Source: Pelagibacteraceae bacterium AG-365-D07 (lineage in GTDB: Bacteria; Pseudomonadota; Alphaproteobacteria; Pelagibacterales; Pelagibacteraceae). Taken from it: a DNA stretch of 50,317 nt. The stretch is from NCBI GenBank assembly GCA_003280005.1, contig QCGH01000009.1, positions 1 through 50,317 of the forward strand, in the 5' to 3' direction. The translations under genes and the position numbers were made by a program. Position 1 is the stretch's first letter. Every line of letters starts with the position of its first letter. Shown here piece after piece: positions 28,200-36,627 of this stretch. Under the pieces are notes generated by a model, which worked only from the letters and a program-made list of their open reading frames with translations, had not been told where the DNA came from and ran no database searches.

Positions 28200-29900
28200 A
28201 TGAATTTTAAAAAATATAATAATTTAGTCGATCTTTTCTTTGAGCAGTGCGAAAGGCAAAAAGGGGATAAAACTTTTTTATCCAATATGAAATACTCAAA
28301 TCAAAACTTTTCTTGGAATAAAGTTAAGTTTACTGTCATACAATTGGCTGACGAAATTTCAAAAATAATTCAAAAGGGTGACAGATGTTTATTAATTTCA
28401 GAAAATAGACCTGAGTGGATGATTTCTGATTTAGCAATAATGTTAGCTGGCGGAATAACAGTGCCAGCTTATACAACTTATGTTACAAGAGACTATGAAT
28501 ATATTATTAATGATTGTGAACCGAGTATAATTATAGTCTCAAATGATGAACAATTTAGTAAAATTAGTAAAATTAGTAATAATAATTCAAAAATAAAAAA
28601 AATTTTCTCATTCGAAAAATTAAACACAAATGATGCTAAGTCATATTTTAATATTGAATACTTAATCAACAGTAAACCAAAAAGTGATTTAATTATACCC
28701 AAAGTTACACTTAAGAGATTAGATCCAGCATGTATTATTTATACATCAGGTACCCAAGGTAATCCAAAGGGTGTTGTTTTAAGTCATGGAGGAATTTTAA
28801 GTAATTGTGAAGGAGGATATAAATTACTAGAACCAATTTTAGAAAAAGAGACTAGGTTTTTAACTTGGCTTCCTTTATCTCATTCTTATGAACATGCAGT
28901 TCAATTTATTCAAATAGCAGTAGCTGCAAAAGTTTTTTATGCAGAAAGTATAGATAAGTTAATAAAAAATATGTCAGAATGTTCTCCACACATTATGACT
29001 GCTGTACCAAGATTTTATCAAAATCTTTATCAAAAAATAAATTCTTCATTTAATAAAACAAAAGGGCTTAAGAAAACTTTGATAAATGTAACGATTAAGC
29101 TTGGAACTAAAAAATTGAAAAAACAGATTATGTCACCTTTAGAAAAATTAACTAATTTTGTGGTTGAAAAATTGGTAAGGGTTAAAATTAAAAAACAATT
29201 TGGTGGTAGTTTAAAAACATTTGTCTCAGGTGGCGGGGCGTTGGATGTAGAAATTGGGTGTTTTTTGAATTCCATAGGTCTACCAACTCTACAAGGTTAT
29301 GGATTAACTGAAACATCTCCTGTAGTTAGTTGCAACCCAATAGATGATATAAGGATAGAAACTGTTGGTATTCCATTTGAGTGTAATGAGGTAAAAATTG
29401 CTGATGATGGAGAAATACTTGTTAAGGGTGAAAATGTGATGATAGGTTATTGGAACAATGACAAGGAAACAAAAAATGTTTTAAAAGATGGATGGTTATA
29501 TACAGGAGATATTGGAAAGTTTGAAAATAACTATTTAATAATAACCGATAGAAAGAAAGATATTTTGATTACACCTGGTGGAGATAATATTTCACCTGTA
29601 AAAATAGAACATTTATTAACAAGTTCTGAGATGGTAGATCAAGCAATTGTTTACGGTGATAACAAACCTTATTTAGTAGCAATAATAATTTTAAATAAAG
29701 ATTTTCAAAATAGAAAAGAAAATTTGGATAAAGAAATTGAAAATATAAATAAACATTTAACAAAAGTAGAAAAAATAAAAAAATATTTTACAATTGAGGA
29801 AAATTTTACAATTGAAAATGGAATGATGACTCCCACTTTAAAGTTAAAAAGATTTAAAATTATTAACAAGTACAAAAAAGAATTAGAAAATTTGTATTAA
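28200..29900 (+). CDS. fadD: AMP-forming long-chain acyl-CoA synthetase (FadD-like)
   Basis: The 566-aa protein belongs to the adenylate-forming family that activates fatty acids to acyl-CoA. It has the P-loop IIYTSGTQGNPKGVVLSHGG, GYGLTETSP, and the hinge region YTGDIGKF with DRKKDILITPGG. The C-terminal part is short but includes a conserved LKLKR segment; the catalytic Lys is expected there. Substrate length is inferred only from resemblance to the long-chain branch. The ATG lies 7 nt after tRNA-Leu with no room for a ribosome-binding site, so co-transcription and tRNA processing probably create a very short leader. Confidence 0.88.
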   Translation: MNFKKYNNLVDLFFEQCERQKGDKTFLSNMKYSNQNFSWNKVKFTVIQLADEISKIIQKGDRCLLISENRPEWMISDLAIMLAGGITVPAYTTYVTRDYEYIINDCEPSIIIVSNDEQFSKISKISNNNSKIKKIFSFEKLNTNDAKSYFNIEYLINSKPKSDLIIPKVTLKRLDPACIIYTSGTQGNPKGVVLSHGGILSNCEGGYKLLEPILEKETRFLTWLPLSHSYEHAVQFIQIAVAAKVFYAESIDKLIKNMSECSPHIMTAVPRFYQNLYQKINSSFNKTKGLKKTLINVTIKLGTKKLKKQIMSPLEKLTNFVVEKLVRVKIKKQFGGSLKTFVSGGGALDVEIGCFLNSIGLPTLQGYGLTETSPVVSCNPIDDIRIETVGIPFECNEVKIADDGEILVKGENVMIGYWNNDKETKNVLKDGWLYTGDIGKFENNYLIITDRKKDILITPGGDNISPVKIEHLLTSSEMVDQAIVYGDNKPYLVAIIILNKDFQNRKENLDKEIENINKHLTKVEKIKKYFTIEENFTIENGMMTPTLKLKRFKIINKYKKELENLY

Positions 29901-30001
29901 AAAAAAACTTAAATTAATCGCTAATTACTTAACTTTTTTTAAAAATTAAATTAAAGTTTATAAAATTAATTTTTTTAAAAATATTTTGAAAAAATTAATG
30001 T

Positions 30002-30030
30002 TTGACATCACTATTCAAAAAAAATAAAAA
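30002..30030 (+). promoter_or_regulatory. Promoter of the polybasic mini-gene
   Basis: A perfect TTGACA at 30002-30007 with a 17-nt spacer to TAAAAA at 30025-30030 (4 of 6 to consensus). The predicted transcription start near 30037 falls just before the hairpin at 30042-30061. Confidence 0.5.
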
Positions 30031-30041
30031 CTTAGTAACAA

Positions 30042-30061
30042 GCGAATCAATAAAGATTCGC
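30042..30061 (+). promoter_or_regulatory. 5'-leader hairpin of the polybasic mini-gene
   Basis: GCGAATC and GATTCGC form a perfect 7-bp stem around the 6-nt loop AATAAA. The stem is GC-richer than its surroundings, lies at or near the predicted 5' end of the transcript, and ends 8 nt before the GGGAG ribosome-binding site (30070-30074). It may protect the mRNA 5' end or control translation. Confidence 0.5.
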
Positions 30062-30080
30062 AAATTAAAGGGAGCTAAAA

Positions 30081-30161
30081 ATGGCTAAAAGAAGAAAAAA
30101 AGCTGCTAAAAAGAAAACTAAGAAAAAAGCTAAGAAAAAAGCTAGAAGAAGAAGAAGATAG
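30081..30161 (+). CDS. 26-aa Lys/Arg/Ala-only peptide, candidate nucleoid or RNA-binding mini-protein
   Basis: The ORF starts at ATG 30081 after GGGAG with 6-nt spacing and encodes 26 residues: MAKRR, then repeated K/A units with a single Thr, ending in five Arg. Apart from the first Met and that Thr, only Lys, Arg and Ala occur, as in histone H1-type tails. It has its own promoter, a leader hairpin and a strong terminator, so it is a self-contained expressed unit rather than noise. Arg codons are all AGA. Nucleic-acid binding is inferred from composition. Alternatively the transcript, about 180 nt, acts as an RNA with incidental coding. I do not know a named family. Confidence 0.7.
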   Translation: MAKRRKKAAKKKTKKKAKKKARRRRR

Positions 30162-30183
30162 TTTAGTATTCTTTTTAACTGAT

Positions 30184-30223
30184 AACGCTTCTCATGGCGA
30201 TTGCGTGGGAAGCGTTTTTTTTT
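30184..30223 (+). terminator. Rho-independent terminator of the polybasic mini-gene
   Basis: AACGCTTC (30184-30191) and GAAGCGTT (30209-30216) form a perfect 8-bp stem with a 17-nt loop, followed by an unbroken T run from 30215 to 30223. The minus strand has no matching T run, so it works only in the plus direction. It abuts the stop codon of the convergent carD gene. Confidence 0.85.
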
Positions 30224-31103
30224 AGTCGATAGGATCGTTTTCTAAAGGATTGTCTTCAATCTCCACAGTATCAATATCTGTATTTTGTTGATCTGCTTTT
30301 TTTTCTACTTTTGGTTTTTGACTTCTTGCTTCTAGGTTTCGTTTTAAAGCTTTATCTAATTTTTTTTGTGTATCTTCCAAGGATGTGCCTAAAACAATAT
30401 TAAATTCTGTTAGAAGTCTTTCATATGCCTTCTCGAACAACTGTCTTTCGCTATAAGATTGATCAATCATTAAATCATCACCTTTATTTAAATCTCTCAC
30501 AACTTCTGCTAATTCATATATTTTTCCTGATGAAATTTTTGCTTCATACTCTTGAGCCCTCCTACTCCACATAGATCTTTTTATCTTAGGTTTGCCCTTC
30601 AAGATGCTTATACATTTATTAACCTGATTGATAGTTGCAAGAGGTCTTAAATGTGACTGTTTATTTACTGGAACCATTCCTGTTGCTTTATCTTTTTCAA
30701 ATTTTAAAAAATAGGTTTCAACTTCAATACCGCCAATATTTAATTTTTTAAATTCAGTAATTTGACCAACGCCATGTTTTGGATAAACCACGTACTCTTT
30801 AATTTTATAAATTTTTTTTTCAGTTTCTTGTTTTTTTATTTTTTTAATTTCCGGTTTTTGCTCATTTGCTTTGTTTATTCTTAAAGACTCTGTTTTTTGA
30901 GCATCATCCTTTTTAGATTTAGGTGATTGAATTAAATTTTTTTTATTAGATTTTTTCTTTAAATTTCTATTCTTTAAGATTTCTTTTTTTTTGGTTTTTT
31001 TAATATTCTTTTTTAATATTTTTTTTTTAGTTTTCTTAGTTTTTGTTGATTTTTTGTTTTTAAAGGTTTTCTTTAAAATATTTTTCAAATTTATCTTTTT
31101 CAT
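30222..31103 (-). CDS. carD: CarD-family transcriptional regulator with Lys-rich N-terminal tail
   Basis: CarD-type proteins bind the RNA polymerase beta subunit and stabilise promoter opening. The conserved domain starts near residue 103 ([14 protein letters not shown]) and continues with [16 protein letters not shown] and the helical DNA-contacting part with [16 protein letters not shown]. Before it lies a tail of about 70 residues composed mainly of Lys, Asn, Thr and Ile, and the C-terminus is acidic. At 293 aa it is much longer than I expect for alphaproteobacterial CarD. The only ATG before the domain is at 31103, giving a 44-nt overlap with the ferredoxin gene; a non-ATG start nearer the domain is possible. 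Confidence 0.88.
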   Translation of the reverse strand: MKKINLKNILKKTFKNKKSTKTKKTKKKILKKNIKKTKKKEILKNRNLKKKSNKKNLIQSPKSKKDDAQKTESLRINKANEQKPEIKKIKKQETEKKIYKIKEYVVYPKHGVGQITEFKKLNIGGIEVETYFLKFEKDKATGMVPVNKQSHLRPLATINQVNKCISILKGKPKIKRSMWSRRAQEYEAKISSGKIYELAEVVRDLNKGDDLMIDQSYSERQLFEKAYERLLTEFNIVLGTSLEDTQKKLDKALKRNLEARSQKPKVEKKADQQNTDIDTVEIEDNPLENDPID

Positions 31104-31386
31104 TTTTATAACTTTCGTTGTCTATGGGTGGATCTTTTTTTTGAGAAATATTTGGCCATATTTCTGAATATTTTTTGTTTATTTCTAACCACTTTTCACT
31201 CTCATTTTCCGTATCAGGTATTATTGCGTCTACAGGACACTCTGGTTCACAAACGCCACAATCTATACACTCATCTGGTTTAATTACAAGCATATTTTTT
31301 CCTTCATAAAAACAGTCCACCGGACAAACTTCCACACAGTCCATTAGCTTACATTTTATACATTTTTCATTTACTAAATATGTCAT
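31060..31386 (-). CDS. fdxA: 7Fe ferredoxin FdxA
   Basis: The 108-aa protein has the [3Fe-4S]/[4Fe-4S] ferredoxin pattern: Cys9, 12, 17 and 21 with [13 protein letters not shown], then Cys40, 43, 46 and 50 in [12 protein letters not shown]. It transfers electrons at low potential; the partner is unknown. The position between the helicase region and carD is conserved in alphaproteobacteria. It overlaps the TerB-like gene by 4 nt and carD by up to 44 nt. Confidence 0.95.
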   Translation of the reverse strand: MTYLVNEKCIKCKLMDCVEVCPVDCFYEGKNMLVIKPDECIDCGVCEPECPVDAIIPDTENESEKWLEINKKYSEIWPNISQKKDPPIDNESYKNEKDKFEKYFKENL

Positions 31387-31805
31387 TGTTTTTGATTTTT
31401 AATTTTTTCCTTTATATCCCCCACTATTTTACTATCAAGATAAATTAATCCAGATAATCTTCTCATAAGATTTGTTTCATACATGTCCATATTCTCATCG
31501 GAGTAAATTATTGTCCAAAGTGCCTCAACAAGAATTGCTTTATCTTCCTCCTTTAAATTTTTTGCTTCTTTAGTGAATTCTAAAATTTGATTAGAATTTT
31601 TTTCAGCAACCTCAGCTTTTTTAATAATATTATCAACATCTTTATCGTTACAGCCCAAATTAATTAATGTTTTTTTAATAATTTGTTTTTCTTTTTCTGA
31701 ATAATTTTCATCTATTTTAGCAGCATGTATTAACAATGCAGTTATAGCTATAGTTGACTCATGGTCTTTATCATTATTGTTATGTTTTTTGAAAAAATTG
31801 AACAT
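31383..31805 (-). CDS. TerB-like (tellurite resistance/co-chaperone fold) protein
   Basis: The 140-aa, mostly helical protein matches the TerB-like pattern: an early [19 protein letters not shown] segment with acidic metal-binding residues, then a second similar unit with [15 protein letters not shown]. TerB domains are found in membrane stress and metal-related systems, but function is unknown. It overlaps the helicase stop by one base (TAATG). In many alphaproteobacteria a small S4-domain gene occupies this place; none is seen here. Confidence 0.7.
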   Translation of the reverse strand: MFNFFKKHNNNDKDHESTIAITALLIHAAKIDENYSEKEKQIIKKTLINLGCNDKDVDNIIKKAEVAEKNSNQILEFTKEAKNLKEEDKAILVEALWTIIYSDENMDMYETNLMRRLSGLIYLDSKIVGDIKEKIKNQKQ

Positions 31806-34297
31806 TATTTAATATTTAATTCTACAAGCTTACTAAATGGACCATCTGTTATATTAACGTTTTTTTTGTTTGTTTTATAACTTTTCTTACTAGGCGAGTA
31901 TTTAAAAAACAAATCTTTATTTTTTTCATATGTTTTATAATCCATTTGTTTGAGAAGTTTAACAAAATTTTCTTTATTGCAACCAAGTAAATTAAGCATT
32001 TCGGGAATAACTTTTATATCTTCATTTTTTTTTGTAAAATCTTTACTTGAATTAAAAATTATTAAAAATAGTCTTTCTAATATATCAATTCTAACATAAA
32101 TTTTATTAAAATTTTCGAATCCACATAAAAGTAAAAAATCTTTGTTTAAATTTCTTTTATCTTCAAAAAAATTTAAACCAAAAACTGGGGGTTCTAAATC
32201 AAAATATTTTTGATAAAAGTTTTTCCATAGCAAAATCCTTAAAGATACAGAGCTAGGTTTAAAAAGTTTAAATAAAAAAACATGGTAGCGGCCAAATTTT
32301 ACACCCGCATTTCTCAAAACCTTTCTTTCTTGTTGTCCTAATTTAACAAGAATTGATCGTACTTTATCTCTCTTTACTACACCATTATTCTCATACAAAT
32401 TATATGCCAAAGCTCTTATTTCAGATTTATTTTCTTTAAGTTGTTTTAATCTAATTAGACTTTCAAGCTCATTATTAATTTTATTTTTAATCCACCTTTC
32501 TAAAAAACTTTTCAATTTATTTTTATGAATAACTTCAACCATATCATCTATGACTAATTCTATTTCTGGAGTTAAATAATCTTTACCTTTTTGAATTCTA
32601 GCAATAGGAAAATTTTTCCAGTAAATTTTGAAGTCATTTTTTATATCAATTAAATTAGTATCAATAATTTGTTCAATTCTACTGAGAATTTCAGGCATTA
32701 CAGTTTGTCTAGAAGCTTTCTTTAAGGATTTTATATCTGCATCTAGAGTATCAACTTTCAGGTCTAATTCTAATTTTAACCCATTGAGATTCCCGATAAA
32801 TTGATCATTAATTTTTACTTTTCTATTATCAATAATTTCAGTTTTAAAATCCATATCCTGTTTTAATCCCTTAGCTAAAACACTGGCTCTTTTATCAATA
32901 AAAGTTTTTGTTAATTCATCGTGCAACCTGTCAGATAGTTTGTCCTCAAGATTTTTTGTTCTTTCTATCCAATAATCATTATTTTCAACCCAATTAGATT
33001 TATTTGCAACATATGACCATATTCTTACATTTGCTATTCTGTTAGATATTGAGTCAACATTGCCCTCAAGTTTATTTAATGGTTTTAGTTGTTCTTTGAA
33101 ATAAGAATTAGGAATTCTTTTATTATCACTAGATAAAAAACTAAAAACTTTTTTCACTATTTCTAAATGTTTACCATAACTTTTTTTAACAAAATCAGGA
33201 ATTTGGCAACATTCCCACAATAGTTTTAATGTTGTTTCATCATTTTTAATCAAAAATTCATTTTCATCGCTTATCAAAAATTTCAAAACTTTTTCATCTT
33301 CACAATCATTAATTCTTCTTAACCAATTTTTTGTTGGTTTTTCCTCCAATGACTCAATTAAACTTTTTTTATTTTTAAAATTAATATTAGAGTTTCTCCA
33401 GAATATCGTATTTATTTCTTCAAATTTATGATTTTCAATTAATTCTATATCATCTGAGTTTATTTCTTTTACTTCACCTGTAATACCAAATGTACCATCA
33501 CTCATGTATCTTCCGGCTCTTCCAGCTATTTGACCTAATTCAGAAAGATTTAATCTTCTTAGTTTTTTACCATCGAATTTTTTTAAATTAGAAAAATATA
33601 CATTTTTTAAATCCATATTAATTCCCATTCCAATGGCATCAGTTGCAACCAAATAATCCACATCTCCTGATTGATATAATGATACTTGAGAGTTACGAGT
33701 TTTTGGGCTTAAAGATCCCATTACAATTGCACAACCACCTTTTTGCCTTCTTAGTAACTCTGCAATCGCATAAACTTCCTCTGTGGAGAAAGCTATTATT
33801 GCACTATTTCTCTCAATTCTGGAAATCTTTTTATGTCCTGAATAAGTTAATTGAGAAAACCTCTCTTTATAAATAAATTCTATTTTTTCATTCAGATTTT
33901 TTAAAATACTTTTCATAGTGTGTGATCCCATGAACATAGTTTGCTTTTCACCTCTTAAATTTAAAATTCTGTCAGTAAAAATATGACCCCTTTCATGATC
34001 GCTGCACATTTGAATTTCATCTATTGCAACAAAATCTACTTTTTTATCTATTGGCATGGACTCAACTGTGCATAAGAAATATTTTGCATTTGATGGAATA
34101 ATCTTTTCTTCTCCAGTGATTAATGCAACAGAAGCAGAGCCAACTTTTTTTACAACTTTATCGTAAACCTCTCTAGCCAATAATCTTAAAGGAAAACCGA
34201 TCATTCCATTGTCAAATGATAGCATTGTCTCTATAGCTAAATAAGTTTTTCCGGTATTTGTTGGTCCTAAAACCGCAGTTATCATTTTTCCATCCAT
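31805..34297 (-). CDS. Suv3-like ATP-dependent RNA/DNA helicase
   Basis: The 830-aa superfamily 2 helicase has Walker A LGPTNTGKTY at the N-terminus, the DExx box DEIQMC, the MGSHTM motif III region, and QIAGRAGR motif VI. It resembles the mitochondrial Suv3 helicase in its first 350 residues. The C-terminal half is Lys-rich with LRNAGVKFGRYHVFLF, typical of alphaproteobacterial members. A role in RNA turnover with PNPase is known for Suv3; here it is only inferred. No ribosome-binding site is seen at ATG 34297; Met5 is an alternative start. Confidence 0.88.
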   Translation of the reverse strand: MDGKMITAVLGPTNTGKTYLAIETMLSFDNGMIGFPLRLLAREVYDKVVKKVGSASVALITGEEKIIPSNAKYFLCTVESMPIDKKVDFVAIDEIQMCSDHERGHIFTDRILNLRGEKQTMFMGSHTMKSILKNLNEKIEFIYKERFSQLTYSGHKKISRIERNSAIIAFSTEEVYAIAELLRRQKGGCAIVMGSLSPKTRNSQVSLYQSGDVDYLVATDAIGMGINMDLKNVYFSNLKKFDGKKLRRLNLSELGQIAGRAGRYMSDGTFGITGEVKEINSDDIELIENHKFEEINTIFWRNSNINFKNKKSLIESLEEKPTKNWLRRINDCEDEKVLKFLISDENEFLIKNDETTLKLLWECCQIPDFVKKSYGKHLEIVKKVFSFLSSDNKRIPNSYFKEQLKPLNKLEGNVDSISNRIANVRIWSYVANKSNWVENNDYWIERTKNLEDKLSDRLHDELTKTFIDKRASVLAKGLKQDMDFKTEIIDNRKVKINDQFIGNLNGLKLELDLKVDTLDADIKSLKKASRQTVMPEILSRIEQIIDTNLIDIKNDFKIYWKNFPIARIQKGKDYLTPEIELVIDDMVEVIHKNKLKSFLERWIKNKINNELESLIRLKQLKENKSEIRALAYNLYENNGVVKRDKVRSILVKLGQQERKVLRNAGVKFGRYHVFLFKLFKPSSVSLRILLWKNFYQKYFDLEPPVFGLNFFEDKRNLNKDFLLLCGFENFNKIYVRIDILERLFLIIFNSSKDFTKKNEDIKVIPEMLNLLGCNKENFVKLLKQMDYKTYEKNKDLFFKYSPSKKSYKTNKKNVNITDGPFSKLVELNIK

Positions 34298-34457
34298 TTC
34301 AACTTTTTGTATCTAATTTTTTTTAGCAACTATATCTGGTGTCCTCAAAAGAACAAAAAAGGTATAAAAGGTGTCCGAATCATAGCCTTAAATGTTCTCA
34401 TTTAAAAGTTTATACTCAAATAATATCATTAAAATATATAAACCCAAATATTATAAT

Positions 34458-34880
34458 CTAGCCCCCAGATCCAGCGCCAGGAATTTTATTATTTATAATT
34501 TTCCAAATGCCTGAAGAGGTAGCTATAATTTTATTTTTTGATTTAAGCTCACAGCTTAGGAATACTAAAGATTTAGTTTTTTTTATTATTGATACCTTTC
34601 CTATAATCTCATCATTAAACTTAGTTGGAGCTACAAATTTTATTTCCAAAGATATGGTAACACATGGTTTTCCATTTGAAGAAGAATGAGCGGCTGTACC
34701 AGAGCCAGCATCAATTATTGAACAAATGTAACCACCGTGTGTTATGTTAGCTCTATTTAAATGAATTTTTTTTATTTTTGTCTTAAAATCAAACTTATAA
34801 TTATTTATTTTTCTGAATAAAAGACCTCCATTATTTTTTAAAAATCCAGGTTTAGTACTTATTTGTGTATATTTTCTCAT
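34458..34880 (-). CDS. PaaI-family hotdog thioesterase
   Basis: A 140-aa single-domain hotdog protein. The central helix and active-site segment NRANITHGGYICSIIDAGSGTAA matches PaaI-type acyl-CoA thioesterases, where the HGG loop and the acidic residue (Asp) act on the thioester. The substrate is unknown; phenylacetyl-type or medium-chain acyl-CoA are possibilities. Its ATG shares a base with the stop of a 27-aa membrane ORF (TAATG), so it is probably translated by coupling. A 160-nt stretch without a convincing gene lies downstream, before the helicase start. Confidence 0.82.
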   Translation of the reverse strand: MRKYTQISTKPGFLKNNGGLLFRKINNYKFDFKTKIKKIHLNRANITHGGYICSIIDAGSGTAAHSSSNGKPCVTISLEIKFVAPTKFNDEIIGKVSIIKKTKSLVFLSCELKSKNKIIATSSGIWKIINNKIPGAGSGG

Positions 34881-34963
34881 TATAGAAACACGGCTAGAAA
34901 AATTAATATTATAAAAATAAATGTAAAAAAATAAATTACAGATTTTTGTAAAGAAATTTTCAT
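34880..34963 (-). CDS. 27-aa single-membrane-span peptide upstream of thioesterase
   Basis: ATG 34963 opens a 27-codon frame: a short polar start (MKISLQKS) and an almost unbroken hydrophobic run of about 18 residues. An AAGGA ribosome-binding site (34969-34973) lies 5 nt upstream. Its TAA overlaps the thioesterase ATG by one base. It starts 13 nt after the tRNA-Arg CCA end. The strong RBS and exact coupling suggest translation. It could be a membrane peptide in its own right or a leader that loads ribosomes for the thioesterase gene. Confidence 0.6.
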   Translation of the reverse strand: MKISLQKSVIYFFTFIFIILIFLAVFL

Positions 34964-34976
34964 TATCATCCTTTCA

Positions 34977-35053
34977 TGGTGCGCCTGCTAGGATTTGAAC
35001 CCAGAACCTCCTGGTCCGTAGCCAAGCGCTCTATCCAGTTGAGCTACAGACGC
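34977..35053 (-). tRNA. tRNA-Arg (ACG anticodon)
   Basis: A 77-nt tRNA on the minus strand. The acceptor GCGTCTG pairs with CAGGCGC (one G-U), with discriminator A and encoded CCA. The D arm has GCTCAACTGGATAGAGC, the anticodon stem CTTGG/CCAGG encloses CTACGGA (anticodon ACG, read as ICG), and the T arm has GGTTCAAATCC. The A34 requires TadA deamination to read CGU/CGC/CGA. Its 3' end faces the 27-aa membrane ORF and thioesterase. Confidence 0.96.
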
Positions 35054-35367
35054 TCCAAAATTATCTATAAACAGTTTCTAAAGTAATTTTATTTTTTATC
35101 AATTATTGTTATTTAAAGATTTAAAGTAGTTTTTTAGCAAGGTAAATTGTATCCAATATTTTGCATCAAAATCATCTTTTAGTTCTCTTTTGTGTTTAAA
35201 AAGAAAAAATATCCATATATTGTGTAAAAATAGCTTTATTCTCATATATTACTCATTTAGGTTTATTTAGTTGTTATAAATTTGAATAAATTATGGCTAA
35301 AATAAATTATTTAATTATAAACTTAGGAAATTAATAATTAAAAAATAATTTTTATGGTAATAATCAT
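35054..35367. other. 314-nt AT-rich interval between tRNA-Arg and the amidotransferase cassette
   Basis: The longest gap in the window. It must hold the divergent promoters of tRNA-Arg and of the amidotransferase operon, but I see no near-consensus pair. A 48-codon minus-strand ORF (35099-35245) occupies half of it. No tRNA fragment or direct repeat suggesting an attachment site was found. Confidence 0.4.
35099..35245 (-). CDS. Doubtful 48-aa ORF, unknown
   Basis: ATG 35245 to TGA 35099-35101. The predicted peptide has a hydrophobic, Phe-rich first part (MRIKLFLHNIWIFF), then a mixed charged part with KDDFDAKYWIQF. The residue mix looks more protein-like than random AT-rich sequence, but there is no ribosome-binding site and no recognised family. 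It could be a small gene, a remnant, or chance. Confidence 0.3.
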   Translation of the reverse strand: MRIKLFLHNIWIFFLFKHKRELKDDFDAKYWIQFTLLKNYFKSLNNNN

Positions 35368-36627
35368 ATGAACCAAAATGGTAATAATATGTATGGTCTT
35401 CCAACAGATATTAAATATTGCCATAAGTGTAATGTAATAAACCAAAAACCTACATCAACAAATGAATTTTTACATGATATTAATACTAAACAAATACCAA
35501 TTTATTTTGATAAAGATAACATTTGCCACGCTTGTAGATCCGTTGAAAAAAAATGGAATAGTAAAATAAATTGGGACGAACGAGAAAAGGAACTTTTAGA
35601 TTTAATCGAAAAATATAAAAATTTTAAGGGACCATATAATTGTATCATAGGAGGAAGTGGAGGAAAGGATAGTGGATTTCAATCTCACATTTTAAAATAT
35701 AAATATGGAATGAGGCCATTAACTGTTACATGGTCGCCTCATATATACACAGACATAGGATGGAAAAATTTAAAAAATTGGATAAATGTAGGTGGATTTG
35801 ACAACTTTTTATTTTCTCCAAATGGAAAAGTTCATAGACACTTAACTAAGAGAGCCTTATTAAATATTTTGCATCCGTTTCAACCATTTATAATTGGTCA
35901 GAAATATTTCGTTACGCACATGGCTTATAAATTTAACATCCCATTAATTTTTTATGGTGAACCTCCTTCAGATTATGGCACCATAATAAAAGATGAAGAA
36001 AAGTTTTCTTATAGAAAAGACGACCATCCAGGCTTTACAATGGATCCAATTGGATCAAATAAGATTGAAGATATCAAATTAGGGGGGGATAAAATCTCTT
36101 ATCATTTAGATCAAGGTTTCTCCTTAGAGGATTTTTATCCGTATCTTCCTTTAGATTTTAACAAAATTGATGAAAGTAAAATTGAGACCAGATATTTAGG
36201 ATATTATTTGAAATGGATACCACAAGAAAACTTTTACTATGCTTCAGAAAACACAGGTTATGTTGTGAATGATAAAAGATCAGATGGAACATTTCAAAAA
36301 TATGCCAGCATAGATGATAAAATGGACAGTTTTTTTTACTATACATCATACATAAAGTTTGGGTTTGGAAGAGCCATGTATGACTCCGGAATTGAAGTAA
36401 GACACGGCCACATAACAAAAGACGAAGGACTAGGACTTATCGAACAATTTGATGGAGAGAGGCCAAAAACTTACATGGAAGATTTTTTAAAATATTGTTC
36501 AATATCAGAAGAAGAATTTGATGATCTTTGTAATAAATTTAGACCACCACATTTATGGCAAAAAAAATCTAACAATTGGGAATTAAAAGTATCGCCCAAG
36601 GAATATTTTGAAAAATTAAGGAATTGA
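35368..36627 (+). CDS. N-acetyl-sugar amidotransferase (WbuX/WbpG/PseA type)
   Basis: The family converts an N-acetyl group on a nucleotide-linked or free sugar to an acetamidino group, using ATP and ammonia. The 419-aa protein has two N-terminal CxxC pairs (Cys18/21 and Cys53/56) likely to bind zinc, and the PP-loop SGGKDS (97-102) of N-type ATP pyrophosphatases. The following HisF-like and HisH-like genes overlap it and should supply ammonia, as with WbpG-HisH2-HisF2 in Pseudomonas O-antigen synthesis. No sugar nucleotide or glycosyltransferase genes are adjacent, so the substrate is unknown. The only usable start is ATG 35368; no ribosome-binding site is seen. Confidence 0.88.
   Translation: MNQNGNNMYGLPTDIKYCHKCNVINQKPTSTNEFLHDINTKQIPIYFDKDNICHACRSVEKKWNSKINWDEREKELLDLIEKYKNFKGPYNCIIGGSGGKDSGFQSHILKYKYGMRPLTVTWSPHIYTDIGWKNLKNWINVGGFDNFLFSPNGKVHRHLTKRALLNILHPFQPFIIGQKYFVTHMAYKFNIPLIFYGEPPSDYGTIIKDEEKFSYRKDDHPGFTMDPIGSNKIEDIKLGGDKISYHLDQGFSLEDFYPYLPLDFNKIDESKIETRYLGYYLKWIPQENFYYASENTGYVVNDKRSDGTFQKYASIDDKMDSFFYYTSYIKFGFGRAMYDSGIEVRHGHITKDEGLGLIEQFDGERPKTYMEDFLKYCSISEEEFDDLCNKFRPPHLWQKKSNNWELKVSPKEYFEKLRN

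Noticed and set aside
34067..34075. TGTGCATAA, a DnaA-box match inside the helicase gene
   Set aside because: Isolated, within coding sequence, and about as many such matches are expected by chance in 50 kb. It serves as a caution for the box at dnaA.
34336..34396. 18-codon minus-strand ORF (MRTFKAMIRTPF...) before the helicase
   Set aside because: No ribosome-binding site, very short, and no attenuator-like hairpins follow. It may be read by chance.
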